DNA of 60,960 nucleotides, from assembly GCF_016107575.1 (NCBI RefSeq), contig NZ_JABAST010000019.1, positions 1 to 60,960 on the forward strand. The letters are read 5' to 3'. Origin of the DNA: Psychrobacter faecalis (GTDB taxonomy: Bacteria > Pseudomonadota > Gammaproteobacteria > Pseudomonadales > Moraxellaceae). Shown here piece after piece: positions 45,056-54,399 of the stretch (positions are counted from its first letter, which is position 1; each line of letters begins with the position of its first letter). Made by a program: the position numbers and the translations under genes. The notes under the pieces are model-generated. The model worked only from the letters and a program-made list of their open reading frames with translations. It was not told where the DNA came from and made no database searches.

Positions 45056-45892
45056 ATGAAACGTCGTACGCTTTTAGCCTTTGCCGCCAGTACGGTATTA
45101 CTTGCCGCTTGTAATCAGTCGCCTACTACTGATGCTGATACCAATGCAGCCGATAGTGCGGCGACTGGTGGTTCTGATTTGCTCCAACGTATCAATAATG
45201 GCGGCACTATTAATGTCGGTACTGAAGGTACGTATCCGCCGTTCACCTATCATGATGAGAGCGGTAAGCTGACCGGTTATGATGTCGAAGTAACGCGGGC
45301 GGTTGCTGATAAACTAGGGGTGGATGTTGAATTTAAAGAAACCCAGTGGGATGCCATGCTAGCAGGTTTGGATTCAAAACGTTTTGACATGGTTGCCAAT
45401 CAGGTAGGTTTGACCACGCCTGAGCGCTTAGCGAAATATGATAAAGCGACTGAATATAGCTGGTCAGGCGCTGTAGTGTTGGCACCGACTGATGACAATC
45501 GTTATAGCTCGTGGGAAGCGCTAAAAGGACTGCGTTCAGCGCAATCGCTTAGCAGTAATTATGGTGAGCTGGCAGAGCGTTATGAAGCTGAAATCGTTCC
45601 CGTCGATGGTATGGCGCAAGCGATTCAGTTGGTCAAACAAGGCCGCGCTGACTTTACTATGAATGACAACCTTGCCGTATTGGACTATCTAAAAAAATTC
45701 CCAGACGCCAATCTTGAGATTAAATTGGTTGCGCCTGCCAGTGAGCAGACGGGTTCGGGCTTGGTGCTGCTGAAAGGTGATGACGCAGTTGTCGAAAAAC
45801 TCAATGGCGCCATGGCTGAGATAAAAGCTGACGGCACGCTAACCAAACTTAGCGAAGAATTCTTCGGTGCTGATATAAGTCAACAAAAATAA
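45056..45892 (+). CDS. Amino acid ABC transporter substrate-binding lipoprotein (cystine-type)
   Basis: A 278-residue periplasmic binding protein. The lipoprotein signal [17 protein letters not shown] ends in the lipobox LLAAC (Cys19). The mature chain shows the SBP family 3 pattern: [69 protein letters not shown]. That pattern, in particular [10 protein letters not shown]...TGYDVEV and the W-D-A/G-M segment, is close to the cystine binders FliY/TcyJ. AAGGAC lies before the ATG. The stop codon overlaps the permease start (TAATG), so the two are coupled. Cystine is the most likely ligand; other polar amino acids cannot be excluded. Confidence 0.9.
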   Translation: MKRRTLLAFAASTVLLAACNQSPTTDADTNAADSAATGGSDLLQRINNGGTINVGTEGTYPPFTYHDESGKLTGYDVEVTRAVADKLGVDVEFKETQWDAMLAGLDSKRFDMVANQVGLTTPERLAKYDKATEYSWSGAVVLAPTDDNRYSSWEALKGLRSAQSLSSNYGELAERYEAEIVPVDGMAQAIQLVKQGRADFTMNDNLAVLDYLKKFPDANLEIKLVAPASEQTGSGLVLLKGDDAVVEKLNGAMAEIKADGTLTKLSEEFFGADISQQK

Positions 45893-46629
45893 TGCTAGCG
45901 TCTATAACCTCAGTATTAAGCGATTTATTGGCACTATTGCCCTTTATGGATGCTGCACGCGCCCAAATCGTTATCAACTCATTTTGGCCAATGCTCAAAG
46001 GCGGTATTTATTATTCGATACCGCTGGCATTGATATCATTTGCGATTGGAATGGTGATTGCGCTGACGGTAGCTTTGATTCGCATCGTGCCGCGTGCAGG
46101 ATGGTTCCATGAGATACTTTATCGGCTTGCTCGTATCTATGTGTCTGCCATTCGCGGTACGCCGATGTTGGTGCAGCTATTTATTATCTTTTATGGCTTG
46201 CCAAGTGTTGGCGTGAAGCTCGACCCGTTTCCGTCAGCGATTATCGCCTTTTCGTTGAACATTGGCGCTTATGCGTCGGAAACGGTGCGTGCGTCGATTC
46301 TGTCTATTCCAAAAGGTCAATGGGAAGCGGGCTCCACAGTTGGTTTAACCTATCTACAAACCTTTCGCCATGTGATTTTGCCGCAAGCGCTGCGGGTGTC
46401 GGTACCGCCATTGTCCAATACCTTTATCAGTTTGGTAAAAGACACGTCTTTGGCGTCATTGGTACTGGTGACGGAGCTGTTTAAACAGGCGCAAATCATT
46501 ACCGCCCGTAATTATGAGTTTATGCTGGTTTATACCGAAGCGGCGTTTATTTATTGGGCAATTTGTCTGTTTTTAACCTTTATTCAGGGCAAACTTGAAA
46601 CCAGGCTTGATCGTTATGTGGCGAAATAA
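45892..46629 (+). CDS. Amino acid ABC transporter permease
   Basis: A 245-residue inner-membrane permease of the HisM/TcyL type, with about five helices and the inner-membrane ABC loop [46 protein letters not shown] near residue 145-190. The segment [28 protein letters not shown] is typical of polar amino acid systems and [28 protein letters not shown] is very close to cystine permeases. Translation begins inside the stop codon of the binding-protein gene. The ATPase gene follows after 73 bp. Confidence 0.93.
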   Translation: MLASITSVLSDLLALLPFMDAARAQIVINSFWPMLKGGIYYSIPLALISFAIGMVIALTVALIRIVPRAGWFHEILYRLARIYVSAIRGTPMLVQLFIIFYGLPSVGVKLDPFPSAIIAFSLNIGAYASETVRASILSIPKGQWEAGSTVGLTYLQTFRHVILPQALRVSVPPLSNTFISLVKDTSLASLVLVTELFKQAQIITARNYEFMLVYTEAAFIYWAICLFLTFIQGKLETRLDRYVAK

Positions 46630-46702
46630 TTTTTGCTAAAAAATATAGCCATCTTGTCGTTTTTTACCATCAGCGTTTTTTCATTTGTAAGCGGAAACCT
46701 CT

Positions 46703-47446
46703 ATGATTCAAGTCACTAATATCCACAAAGCCTTTGGTAGCAATCAAGTGCTCAAAGGCATCGACTTGTCCATTGAAAAAGGCAAGGTAGTGGTCATCTT
46801 GGGTCCATCAGGGTCGGGTAAAACCACGTTTTTGCGCTGTCTGAATGCGTTAGAGATTCCTGATCAAGGGGTAATTGCATTTGATGATGGCAGCTTGACC
46901 GTCGACTTTGCCACCAAGCCAAAAAAGAAAACCTTACTCGCTTTGCAACGCAAGTCAGGCATGGTATTTCAGTCTTATAATTTATTTCCGCATAAGTCAG
47001 CCATTGAGAATTTGATGCTTGGGCCGACGGTGGTACAAGGACAAAGTAAAGCGCAAGCGCGCGAGCAAGCGTTGGCGTTACTTGATAAAGTCGGCTTATC
47101 GGATAAAGCAGATTTGTATCCGTTTCAGTTGTCTGGTGGTCAGCAGCAGCGTATTGGTATTGCTCGTGCGCTGGCGATTGAGCCGTCATTGTTGCTATTT
47201 GATGAGCCAACTTCGGCGCTTGACCCAGAGTTGGTACAAGATGTGCTTGGAACGATGAAGCAGTTGGCTTCTGAAGGCTGGACGATGGTGGTGGTGACCC
47301 ATGAGATTAACTTTGCGCGTGATGTTGCTGACCATGTGGTCTTGATTGAAGACGGTCACATAGTCGAAGAGGGTAGCGCCAAGCAGCTATTTGAAGATTC
47401 AACGCATCCACGCACGCAAGCGTTTTTGCAGCGTATCGAGCAGTAG
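46703..47446 (+). CDS. Amino acid ABC transporter ATPase
   Basis: A 247-residue ABC ATPase that energises the permease before it. Motifs in order: Walker A GPSGSGKTT (about 36-44), Q-loop VFQSYNLFPHKSAIENLMLGP, signature LSGGQQQRIGIARALAIEPSLLLFDEPTSALDPEL (with Walker B and D-loop), and switch VVVTHEINFARDVADHVVLIEDGHIVEEG. A short insertion (about 62-80, containing DDGSLTVDFATKPKKKT) before the Q-loop is typical of the cystine group. AGCGGAAAC lies before the ATG. A strong terminator follows. Confidence 0.95.
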   Translation: MIQVTNIHKAFGSNQVLKGIDLSIEKGKVVVILGPSGSGKTTFLRCLNALEIPDQGVIAFDDGSLTVDFATKPKKKTLLALQRKSGMVFQSYNLFPHKSAIENLMLGPTVVQGQSKAQAREQALALLDKVGLSDKADLYPFQLSGGQQQRIGIARALAIEPSLLLFDEPTSALDPELVQDVLGTMKQLASEGWTMVVVTHEINFARDVADHVVLIEDGHIVEEGSAKQLFEDSTHPRTQAFLQRIEQ

Positions 47447-47456
47447 TTCATTTTGA

Positions 47457-47491
47457 AAAAAGACTGGCTTCTAAATAGCCAGTCTTTTTTA
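47457..47491. terminator. Bidirectional terminator after the ABC transporter operon
   Basis: AAAAGACTGGCT pairs with AGCCAGTCTTTT around a 7-nt loop, with A and T runs. It can also end the trpG transcript coming from the other side. Confidence 0.88.
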
Positions 47492-47584
47492 TTGTATAGT
47501 AAGTGAAAAGCAATACCGTAGCGTTTTTAGGACATTTTGACTACACCTTTATGCTTTTTAACATTAGCCTTTTAAAACCCTGCA

Positions 47585-48247
47585 TTACACCTGCAATAAA
47601 AAATTCGTTAATAAACGCTTCGCCCCCTCAGTCGCAAACGACTCTGGGTGAAATTGTACACCTTGTATCGGGTAGTCAGTGTGCGCAAGTCCCATAATCT
47701 CATCACCTGCGACCGCTGCATCTGTCAGTCTTAAGTCATGATGGGCATCATTACTCACGACGGCGGTAACAGTTAAGCAATCTGGTAACGTATCTGCCTT
47801 TACCATCAAGGAATGATAGCGCATGATTTCTATCTCTTGTGGCAAGCCTTGATAGACACCTGCATTATCATGGCGAATGGCTGAGACTTTGCCATGCATT
47901 GGTACGCTGGCTCGTACCACTTCGCCGCCAAAGACATGCGCAATGCCCTGCATGCCCAAGCAAACGCCCAATAGCGGCGTCGTCTTGCCCATAACCTCAA
48001 TCACTTCGGCGCAAATACCAAAATAGGCCGAGTCGTCAGGCGCACCAGGGCCGGGTGAGATGATAATGCGGTCAAGATTCATCGCCTGCACATCAGCCAA
48101 GGTAATTTCGTTATTACGTTTGACGATGACATTTGCCGCTTGTTTAGCGTCGTCTTTATCACCATCCATGGTTTGTAAAATCTCGCCAATATATTGATAA
48201 AGGTTAAAGGTAAAAGAGTCGTAGTTGTCGATAATTAAAACATTCAT
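47585..48247 (-). CDS. trpG: Anthranilate synthase glutamine amidotransferase component II
   Basis: TrpG supplies ammonia from glutamine to TrpE; in some bacteria the same subunit also serves p-aminobenzoate synthesis. The 220-residue class I amidotransferase begins NVLIIDNYDSFTFNLYQYIGE, has ISPGPGAPDDSAYFGICAEVIEV, the nucleophile Cys in LLGVCLGMQGIAHVFGG, and the catalytic His-x-Glu in YPIQGVQFHPESFATEGAKRLL. The start is set at 48247 because the conserved sequence begins there; an ATG 21 nt upstream has no added support. It lies 34 bp downstream of trpE. Confidence 0.93.
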   Translation of the reverse strand: MNVLIIDNYDSFTFNLYQYIGEILQTMDGDKDDAKQAANVIVKRNNEITLADVQAMNLDRIIISPGPGAPDDSAYFGICAEVIEVMGKTTPLLGVCLGMQGIAHVFGGEVVRASVPMHGKVSAIRHDNAGVYQGLPQEIEIMRYHSLMVKADTLPDCLTVTAVVSNDAHHDLRLTDAAVAGDEIMGLAHTDYPIQGVQFHPESFATEGAKRLLTNFLLQV

Positions 48248-48281
48248 AAGGCATAAGCTCTTTAGCAAAAGTACAATGGAT

Positions 48282-49700
48282 TCACGCTGTCATAAAGCTG
48301 TCTAACACCACTTTCATCGCTGACAGCTTACGCTGGATTTCTAAGTATTCATCAGCAGGATTGGAGTCGTAAACATTGCCGCCGCAAGTTTGCGCATAAG
48401 CCGACTCACCATTGATAAATAGACTGCGAATAGGAATGGCAAAAATACAATCACCATTAAAATTAAAGGAGCCTAGCGCGCCGCCATAAGCACCGCGGCC
48501 ATCAGGCTCAAGCTCATTAATCACTTTAATGGCTTCCACTTTTGGCGCCCCTGATAAAGTACCGGCGGGGAAATTGCTGGCAAGGGCGCTAAACATATCT
48601 TCATCGGGGTGCAAAATTCCGACGATTTCAGAAGAAATGTGCTGCACGTGTGAGAAGCGTTTGATATCCATGAGGCTACGCACCTTTACCGTACCAAATT
48701 GTGCCACACGGCCGATATCGTTGCGATGCAAATCGACCAGCATATTGTGCTCGGCAATCTCTTTGGCATCATTCAGTAGCGCGCGGGCAAGCTTACGGTC
48801 TTCTGCGATATCGACGCCGCGCTTAGCAGTGCCCGCTAATGGGTAGGTTTCCATCTCACCTTGGCGCAGGCGAAACAGTAGCTCAGGCGAGGCACCAATA
48901 ATGCATTGCTGAGCAAATTTCATAAAATACATATGCGGTGACGGATTAACCGCGCGTAGCTTTTCGTAAATTGGCATCTTGTCGCCGAAAATGCGATATT
49001 TGGATTTAAAGCCAACTTCGCACTGAAAGATGCGCCCAGAGATGATGTCTTCTTTGACTTGCAGCACCGCTTTGGCATGCTCCTCTTGACTCATGCCATC
49101 CCCCAAAAACTCTACTGAGGGTGGTTCATAATTGGGGATGGGGGCTTCAAGTAAGGCTTTGATTTGCTCGATGCGATTTTCTTGCTGCGCGGTTGGATAG
49201 TAGAAATAGAAAATCTCACCGGTCATCTTATCAAGCGTTAAACCATCTAAATACACGCCAAATTTAAAGGGTTCAAAATCATCACTGGCTTTGGCGTTGA
49301 GACTTGGCTCAAAGAAATTAACACTGTCATAACCCAAGTAGCCAACCAGTCCGCCGCTTTGGTCGCGCGCAATAACGTGCTGCGGGGTGATGCTGCGTAA
49401 TAGCTGATAAGGATTGTCAGTTTGATAATGTGTGGTTTCGGCGGTTTTATTATCGGTAATTGCTAAGGTGGTACGGTCAGTAGCAGCAATGGTCATAACG
49501 GGGTCAAAACCAATGGCATGGTGGCGCGCCATATGTCCATCCTCGCCCAATGATTCAAGCAAATAACAAGTTTCAAAAGCGTGCTCAATACGCTTAAATA
49601 GCGCAAAAAAATCTATATCCTGCGTGAGTTTGATACGCTGTGGTTTGCTAGGAATATCGATAGCAGCAGGTTGCTTGAATGTTGAGAGAGAAGCGGTCAT
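48282..49700 (-). CDS. trpE: Anthranilate synthase component I
   Basis: TrpE converts chorismate to anthranilate in the first committed step of tryptophan synthesis. The 472-residue protein has the LLES motif (CYLLESLG) of the tryptophan feedback site near residue 45, and the chorismate-binding half with PSPHMYFMKFAQQCIIGASPELLFRL, PLAGTAKRG, AEHNMLVDLHRNDIGRVAQFGTV, FPAGTLSGAPKVEAIKVINELEPDGRGAYGGALG and CGGNVYDSNPADEYLEIQRKLSAM. Ala in PLAGT, not the Lys of PabB, favours anthranilate synthase. I use the ATG at 49700 (GGA upstream) over a TTG 12 nt earlier. It stands between trpR and trpG. Confidence 0.9.
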   Translation of the reverse strand: MTASLSTFKQPAAIDIPSKPQRIKLTQDIDFFALFKRIEHAFETCYLLESLGEDGHMARHHAIGFDPVMTIAATDRTTLAITDNKTAETTHYQTDNPYQLLRSITPQHVIARDQSGGLVGYLGYDSVNFFEPSLNAKASDDFEPFKFGVYLDGLTLDKMTGEIFYFYYPTAQQENRIEQIKALLEAPIPNYEPPSVEFLGDGMSQEEHAKAVLQVKEDIISGRIFQCEVGFKSKYRIFGDKMPIYEKLRAVNPSPHMYFMKFAQQCIIGASPELLFRLRQGEMETYPLAGTAKRGVDIAEDRKLARALLNDAKEIAEHNMLVDLHRNDIGRVAQFGTVKVRSLMDIKRFSHVQHISSEIVGILHPDEDMFSALASNFPAGTLSGAPKVEAIKVINELEPDGRGAYGGALGSFNFNGDCIFAIPIRSLFINGESAYAQTCGGNVYDSNPADEYLEIQRKLSAMKVVLDSFMTA

Positions 49701-49769
49701 AACGATGTCCAAAATAGTTCAATGATTTATCAAAAAAATAAGGCAGAATGAAATTATGTTTTTGCCCAA

Positions 49770-50060
49770 TTAAGCGTCTTTTTTATGCGTATTTTCTCTA
49801 TGAGTTTTAAGTAGGGCGCTCACATCGTGACTTTGCATGGCTTTCGCACCGCGCGAGACAGTGGCGATACCGACGCCGAGCTGCTCAGATATCTCACGCT
49901 GGGTGATACCGCGCTCTAACAAATCAAAAATACGGATGCGATTGGCGATTTCTTGTTGTTCTTTATCGGTCAATAGCGCAGTAAATAGCTCGTCGATAGC
50001 GCTACTATCGTGACAGCTGGCCAAATGAGTTAATAGACTGTGATAAGGATTGGCGCTCAT
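49770..50060 (-). CDS. trpR: Trp operon repressor TrpR
   Basis: TrpR binds tryptophan and then represses trp genes. The 96-residue protein is all-helical with the TrpR pattern ELFTALLTDKEQQEIANRIRIFDLLERGITQREISEQLGVGIATVSRGAKAM, where QREISEQLGVGIATVSRG is the helix-turn-helix. Length is close to the 108 of E. coli. The gene stands directly upstream of trpE and trpG (69 bp before trpE), so regulator and target form one unit and the repressor may control itself through the palindrome upstream. Such a trpR-trpE-trpG order differs from the enterobacterial arrangement. Confidence 0.92.
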   Translation of the reverse strand: MSANPYHSLLTHLASCHDSSAIDELFTALLTDKEQQEIANRIRIFDLLERGITQREISEQLGVGIATVSRGAKAMQSHDVSALLKTHRENTHKKDA

Positions 50061-50119
50061 AATATATAATCTTAGTAAGAGAAAGGATAATAAGCAAAAT
50101 ATTGTTTCGTTTCAGTATT

Positions 50120-50137
50120 CTAGTACAGTAGTACAAG
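50120..50137 (-). promoter_or_regulatory. Candidate TrpR operator upstream of trpR
   Basis: CTAGTACAGTAGTACAAG is an imperfect palindrome whose half-sites CT-x-GTAC resemble the CTAGTAC core of the E. coli trp operator. It lies about 60 nt before the trpR start codon. Confidence 0.55.
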
Positions 50138-50206
50138 AAAAACAAGTAACGTGTTTGGACGTTTAGCGTTATTTGTTTAACGCTTGATGTTGAAGGTTAA
50201 ATTGAA

Positions 50207-50244
50207 AATAAAAATAATAGCCAGCGCATGGTGATATGCTGGCT
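50207..50244 (-). terminator. Terminator of the urate/allantoin operon
   Basis: On the minus strand AGCCAGC pairs with GCTGGCT around a 12-nt loop, followed by an ATTATTTTTATTTT tract, about 30 nt after the allE stop codon. Confidence 0.65.
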
Positions 50245-50271
50245 TTTAGGTCATTTATAATTTTAGATAAA

Positions 50272-51108
50272 TTAACGCTGTGGACGTATAAACGGCATGT
50301 GTCTATTTACGTCTTTATAGAGTAAATACCTAAATGGACCAGGGCCCCCGGCGTAACAAGATTGCGGGCAAAATGCGCGTAGCCACATAAAATCACCTGC
50401 TTCAACTTCGACCCATTCACCGTTTAAGTGATAGACGGCTTTACCTTCTAGCACATATAAACCATGTTCCATGACATGGGTTTCATCAAACGGAATCACG
50501 CCGCCTGGTTGAAAAGTAACGATATTGACGTGCATATCGTGACGCATATCAGACTGTTCGGTAAATCTCGTGGTTTTCCAAACACCATTGGTTTCTGGCA
50601 TCTCAATTGCTTCAACATCATGATCGCTGGTGACAAAGGCTTCTGGCGCATCAAGTCCTTCTACAAACTGATAGGCTTTGCGAATCCAGTGAAATTTAAC
50701 AGGCTCATTACTATTATTTTTTAGCGTCCATTGACAGGCAGGTGGTAAGAAAGCATAACCACCGGCTTCAAGATGATGGGCTACGCCTTCGATAGTAATA
50801 TCCATCTCACCTTCAACGACAAACAGCACGGCTTCGGCATTAGTGTCGAGCTCAGGCTTGTCGGAGCCGCCGTTTGGGGCGACTTCAACGATGTACTGTG
50901 AAAAAGTTTCTGCAAAACCGCTTAAAGGACGCGCAATCACCCACATGCGCATACCTTCCCAAAACGGCAGGTAGCTAATCACAATATCGGTGAGCACCCG
51001 TTTGGGGATAATCGCATACGCTTCGGTGAAAATAGCGCGGTCAGATAACAGTTGCGTTTGCGGCGGTAAGCCGCCAGTTGGGGCGTAATAGGTGCTTTTA
51101 ATTGGCAT
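50272..51108 (-). CDS. allE: (S)-ureidoglycine aminohydrolase
   Basis: AllE (UGHY) hydrolyses (S)-ureidoglycine to (S)-ureidoglycolate and ammonia. The 278-residue protein is a double-cupin: STYYAPTGGLPPQTQLLSDRAIFTEAYAIIPKRVLTDIV at the start, first cupin around AEAVLFVVEGEMDITIEGVAHHLEAGGYAFLPP, second cupin with DMHVNIVTFQPGGVIPFDETHVMEHGLYVLEGKAVYHLNGEWVEVEAGDFMWLRAFCPQSCYAGGPG, in which the E-T-H-x-M-E-H segment supplies metal ligands. Sequence and length match the known family (261 in E. coli). It is the last gene of the minus-strand purine operon, 130 bp after allA. Confidence 0.93.
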   Translation of the reverse strand: MPIKSTYYAPTGGLPPQTQLLSDRAIFTEAYAIIPKRVLTDIVISYLPFWEGMRMWVIARPLSGFAETFSQYIVEVAPNGGSDKPELDTNAEAVLFVVEGEMDITIEGVAHHLEAGGYAFLPPACQWTLKNNSNEPVKFHWIRKAYQFVEGLDAPEAFVTSDHDVEAIEMPETNGVWKTTRFTEQSDMRHDMHVNIVTFQPGGVIPFDETHVMEHGLYVLEGKAVYHLNGEWVEVEAGDFMWLRAFCPQSCYAGGPGPFRYLLYKDVNRHMPFIRPQR

Positions 51109-51238
51109 TATTAATAATCCTTAGGGGGTTTTGCTGTGTTAAATTAGTGTCTATCTTCAAGAGATAAAGGGTGAGTACGGCTGTTTAAGTCTTATTTTCA
51201 TTTAAGCAAGGCATTAAAAATAGCTTAAATAGTTCAGC

Positions 51239-51793
51239 TTAGTCTGCGATTTGTGTATTTGGTTCGGCTTGTTCATTTGCTACTTCAATATTCACTTGCC
51301 AATCATCAATGGCCAGCTCGTAGCAGTTATTACCCTCACCATTGATACGGTCAATGACCAAAAAATCTGAGTCGCGACCAAGTGCCAGCAGCGGATGATG
51401 CCAGACATTGGCATCGTATTGCACGCCTTGATGCGATTTGGCATAAAACACTGATAAATCAGCGGCCGAACGTGGTGGTTCACCAGCTTGTGCGACGACG
51501 ACAATATAATCTTGACCATTCATCGAAAAAAACGCTTGCGACCCAAAGGGATGATACTCCATCACCGATAAGGCGATAGGCAGTTCGCGCTTTTTGGCAC
51601 GAAAGATACTGAAGCCAACATCGCCGCCGTCAAGCGTAGCCTGCGTAATCGCATGATGTCGACACGCATAACCTTTATTAATAAAGAAGCAGTTTTCAGA
51701 GGTCTGCTCTTCTTTGTCATAGGGTTCAATCACCGTACCATAAGGTGCAAATTCGGCCTTGGTTAAAGGCCTCGCGATAATTGTGGTAGTCAT
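51239..51793 (-). CDS. allA: Ureidoglycolate lyase
   Basis: AllA splits (S)-ureidoglycolate into glyoxylate and urea. The 184-residue protein shows the family pattern: [95 protein letters not shown]. The conserved E-x-H-P-x-G-S-Q-A-F and W-H-H-P segments form the active site. It is followed 130 bp later by allE and preceded by puuE, so the last three steps of allantoin use are encoded side by side, apart from allantoate hydrolysis. Confidence 0.93.
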   Translation of the reverse strand: MTTTIIARPLTKAEFAPYGTVIEPYDKEEQTSENCFFINKGYACRHHAITQATLDGGDVGFSIFRAKKRELPIALSVMEYHPFGSQAFFSMNGQDYIVVVAQAGEPPRSAADLSVFYAKSHQGVQYDANVWHHPLLALGRDSDFLVIDRINGEGNNCYELAIDDWQVNIEVANEQAEPNTQIAD

Positions 51794-51852
51794 GATGTCA
51801 CCTTTTGTTTAATGAGCAGTTTTATGTATTTAGTTTAGCTAGCGCCAGATGA

Positions 51853-52845
51853 TTACATCCAGTTGGCGATGTTATCGTCAGTAGCTGGATGGTTTTCATA
51901 CCAGTGTTTAGCAATGTCATCGCGGCGGCATATCCAGACATCGGGTTTGCTAGTAATGTATTGCAAGAATTTTTTGAGAGCAGTGATACGGCCCGCACGG
52001 CCAATGATGCGGCAGTGCAAACCGATGGTCAGCATTTTGGGTTCGTTTTTACCATTTTTATCCCCTTCTTCATACAAGGTATCAAAGCTGTCCTTTAAGT
52101 ATTGATAAAAAGGCTCAGCATTGGTAAAACCAGGGCTTGAAGCAAAGCGCATATCATTGGTCTCTAAACTATAAGGAATGACCAAATGCGGCTTGCGGGC
52201 GATTTTTTGCCCATCTTCTACTTTGACATTGAGCCAGTAGGGCAGCTCGTCGGCATAAGAGTCTGAATCATAGATATAACCGCCTTGTTCGGCAACCAGC
52301 TCACGCGTGTTGGGACTATCGCGGCCGGTATACCAACCAAGCGGCTGACGACCAAGCATACGCTCGAAGATTTCGGTAGCGCGGCGCACGTGTTCGCGTT
52401 CCGTTTCGCGATACATATATTGATAAGTAATCCAGCGTAGCCCGTGACTGGCGATTTCGTGACCATCTTCTAGCACGCGCTCGATAATATGCGGCGTTTT
52501 TTCAGCTGCTGTGGCGCAGGTAAAAGTGGTGATGGGTAAACCATACTCTTTAAAGGTATCTAACACGCGCCAAACGCCGACTCGGCTACCATATTCAAAG
52601 GCGGATTCGATAGATTGGTGGCGGTTGTTAAATTCGGGCGTACCTAGTACATCCGATAAAAAGCGCTCCGATTGACCATCGCCATGAATAACGCTATTTT
52701 CTGCGCCTTCTTCAATGTTTAGTACAAATTGTACCGCAATTTTTGCCCCGCCCGGCCAATTGGCATTTGGCGGATTGCCTGCATAGCCTTTTAAGTCACG
52801 TAGGTAGGTGTCGTGATTAAAATCACTGGTTATTTTTTGACTCAT
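51853..52845 (-). CDS. puuE: Allantoinase PuuE (polysaccharide deacetylase-like)
   Basis: PuuE hydrolyses allantoin to allantoate; it belongs to the NodB/polysaccharide deacetylase fold and is unrelated to the amidohydrolase-type allantoinase. The 330-residue protein begins DLKGYAGNPPNANWPGGAKIAVQFVLNIEEGAENSVIHGDG, then has YGSRVGVWRVLDTFKEYGLPITTFTCATAAEK, ERVLEDGHEIASHGLRW and GWYTGRDSPNTRELVAEQGGYIYDSDSYADELPYW, all strongly typical. No signal peptide is present. It lies between puuD (101 bp) and allA (59 bp). Confidence 0.95.
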   Translation of the reverse strand: MSQKITSDFNHDTYLRDLKGYAGNPPNANWPGGAKIAVQFVLNIEEGAENSVIHGDGQSERFLSDVLGTPEFNNRHQSIESAFEYGSRVGVWRVLDTFKEYGLPITTFTCATAAEKTPHIIERVLEDGHEIASHGLRWITYQYMYRETEREHVRRATEIFERMLGRQPLGWYTGRDSPNTRELVAEQGGYIYDSDSYADELPYWLNVKVEDGQKIARKPHLVIPYSLETNDMRFASSPGFTNAEPFYQYLKDSFDTLYEEGDKNGKNEPKMLTIGLHCRIIGRAGRITALKKFLQYITSKPDVWICRRDDIAKHWYENHPATDDNIANWM

Positions 52846-52946
52846 TTTTAAACTATCCTAAATACAATAAAGCAAATTAAAGGTGAGTATTTCTACTGTC
52901 GGCTCATTAACTAATTATCTGATTAAATAACTGTCTCATTAAATAA

Positions 52947-54287
52947 CTATAGCCCTGAAGCGTAAGCGACGAGTTGTTGGCGTTCTGCATCGGTCAATTG
53001 AGTGAGATTGCCCAGTGGCATATAGCCAGTTTGTACCGCTGTGACAATTTTGTCTTGATGGATTTTCATATCTGCTGGCGTCTGCAAAATGATGCCCGCT
53101 GGCGGTGCGGCAAATCCTTGCTGGGTTGGCTGCGCCGCGTGGCAAGTGGTACAACGGGTGTGGACGATATCCATAATGGCATCATCTGCTGAGGCAGTCA
53201 CAGGTACGACTTCGGTAGCCGCTTCATTGGCAGCGCCAGTTTCGGTAGCAGCACTCATTTCCGAGTTATCGGCTGAACCAGCAGTAACTGGTGGCGTAGT
53301 GTCCGATGTAGTGTCTGGTGTAGCGTTTGCTGTAGAAACAGAGGCACTAGCAGCGGGTAATGGCTCAACAGGGGCAGGACGCATCCAAATAATCAATAAT
53401 ACTGTTGCTAATGCCGGAATCCAGAGGAATTTTGGCTTGTGATGCCCCAAGTGTTTTTGATTAAAATAATGACGTACCGTTGCTGTGATGATACCGACAA
53501 ATACTAACACCAACCAACCGTGCGCATGTGAATACATCATCGGATAGTGGTTGCTAATCATGGTAAAGATAAGCGGCAGGGTAAAGTAGTTATTCATCAG
53601 CGAGCGGTTTTTTGCTTGTAGCGCCAAATCCGCCACTTCTTTGCCGGGCTTCACACCGCGACGCACACAATCTACCAACGCGCGCTGAGCAGGCATAATA
53701 CCAAAGAAGACGTTCCCCGCCATTACCGTCCCTAAAATGGCACCGATATGGATAAATGAAGCGCGATCACTAAATAGCTGATAAGAGCCCCAGCAAGCGA
53801 TCACTAGTAATATAAAGATAATACTGCTAAAAATCAGCGAGTTTTTACCAAGACGGCTACGAACAATCACTTCATACAGAAAGTAGCTACCAAATAAAAA
53901 CAATAAGCTGGTCGAAATCGCGCCGATACTGCTGCCAAAAGCGACTTTACTGGGATCAATCAGATAGGCAGTCGCATTGAAATAATAAACGATAGCCAGC
54001 ATCGCCATGCCAGTAAGCCAAGTGGTATAAGCTTCCCATTTAAACCAATGCAGGGTTTTTGGCATCTCTTCTGGTTCAAGCTTATATTTGGCTATTTCAT
54101 AAAAGCCGCCGCCATGTACCGCCCATAAGTCACCGGATATACCCTTGTCAGCCTTCCACTGTGGCGGCTTACGTAAACTCATGTCTAGCCAAACAAAGTA
54201 AAAGGAGGCGCCAATCCACGCCACGCCAGCGATGACGTGAAACCAGCGGAAAAATAAAGCGACCCAGTCGAGAAGATATGCACCCAT
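52947..54287 (-). CDS. puuD: Urate hydroxylase PuuD with C-terminal cytochrome c
   Basis: PuuD oxidises urate to 5-hydroxyisourate at the membrane and passes electrons to a fused cytochrome c, without producing hydrogen peroxide as soluble uricase does. The 446-residue protein has about eight membrane helices (first in VALFFRWFHVIAGVAWIGASFYFVWLDMSLR), an Ala/Thr/Glu/Ser/Pro-rich periplasmic linker (about 318-365), and a cytochrome c domain with CTTCH (about residues 375-379) and a Met ligand in GYMPLGNLTQLTDAERQQLVAYASG. It is followed by puuE. The electron acceptor is presumably the respiratory chain. Confidence 0.95.
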   Translation of the reverse strand: MGAYLLDWVALFFRWFHVIAGVAWIGASFYFVWLDMSLRKPPQWKADKGISGDLWAVHGGGFYEIAKYKLEPEEMPKTLHWFKWEAYTTWLTGMAMLAIVYYFNATAYLIDPSKVAFGSSIGAISTSLLFLFGSYFLYEVIVRSRLGKNSLIFSSIIFILLVIACWGSYQLFSDRASFIHIGAILGTVMAGNVFFGIMPAQRALVDCVRRGVKPGKEVADLALQAKNRSLMNNYFTLPLIFTMISNHYPMMYSHAHGWLVLVFVGIITATVRHYFNQKHLGHHKPKFLWIPALATVLLIIWMRPAPVEPLPAASASVSTANATPDTTSDTTPPVTAGSADNSEMSAATETGAANEAATEVVPVTASADDAIMDIVHTRCTTCHAAQPTQQGFAAPPAGIILQTPADMKIHQDKIVTAVQTGYMPLGNLTQLTDAERQQLVAYASGL

Positions 54288-54399
54288 GCGCGAATTGTCC
54301 TTTTCTTTGCAATACTTTTTTATTTAATGTTTGGTTCAGCGTTCTGTCGTTAATTGAAAACGGTAAAACAGATAGCTATAAATCCATTAAGCCATTCAT

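Noticed and set aside
48282..49700. trpE as aminodeoxychorismate synthase (pabB)
   Set aside because: It has the LLES tryptophan site and Ala in PLAGT where PabB has Lys, and lies next to trpR.
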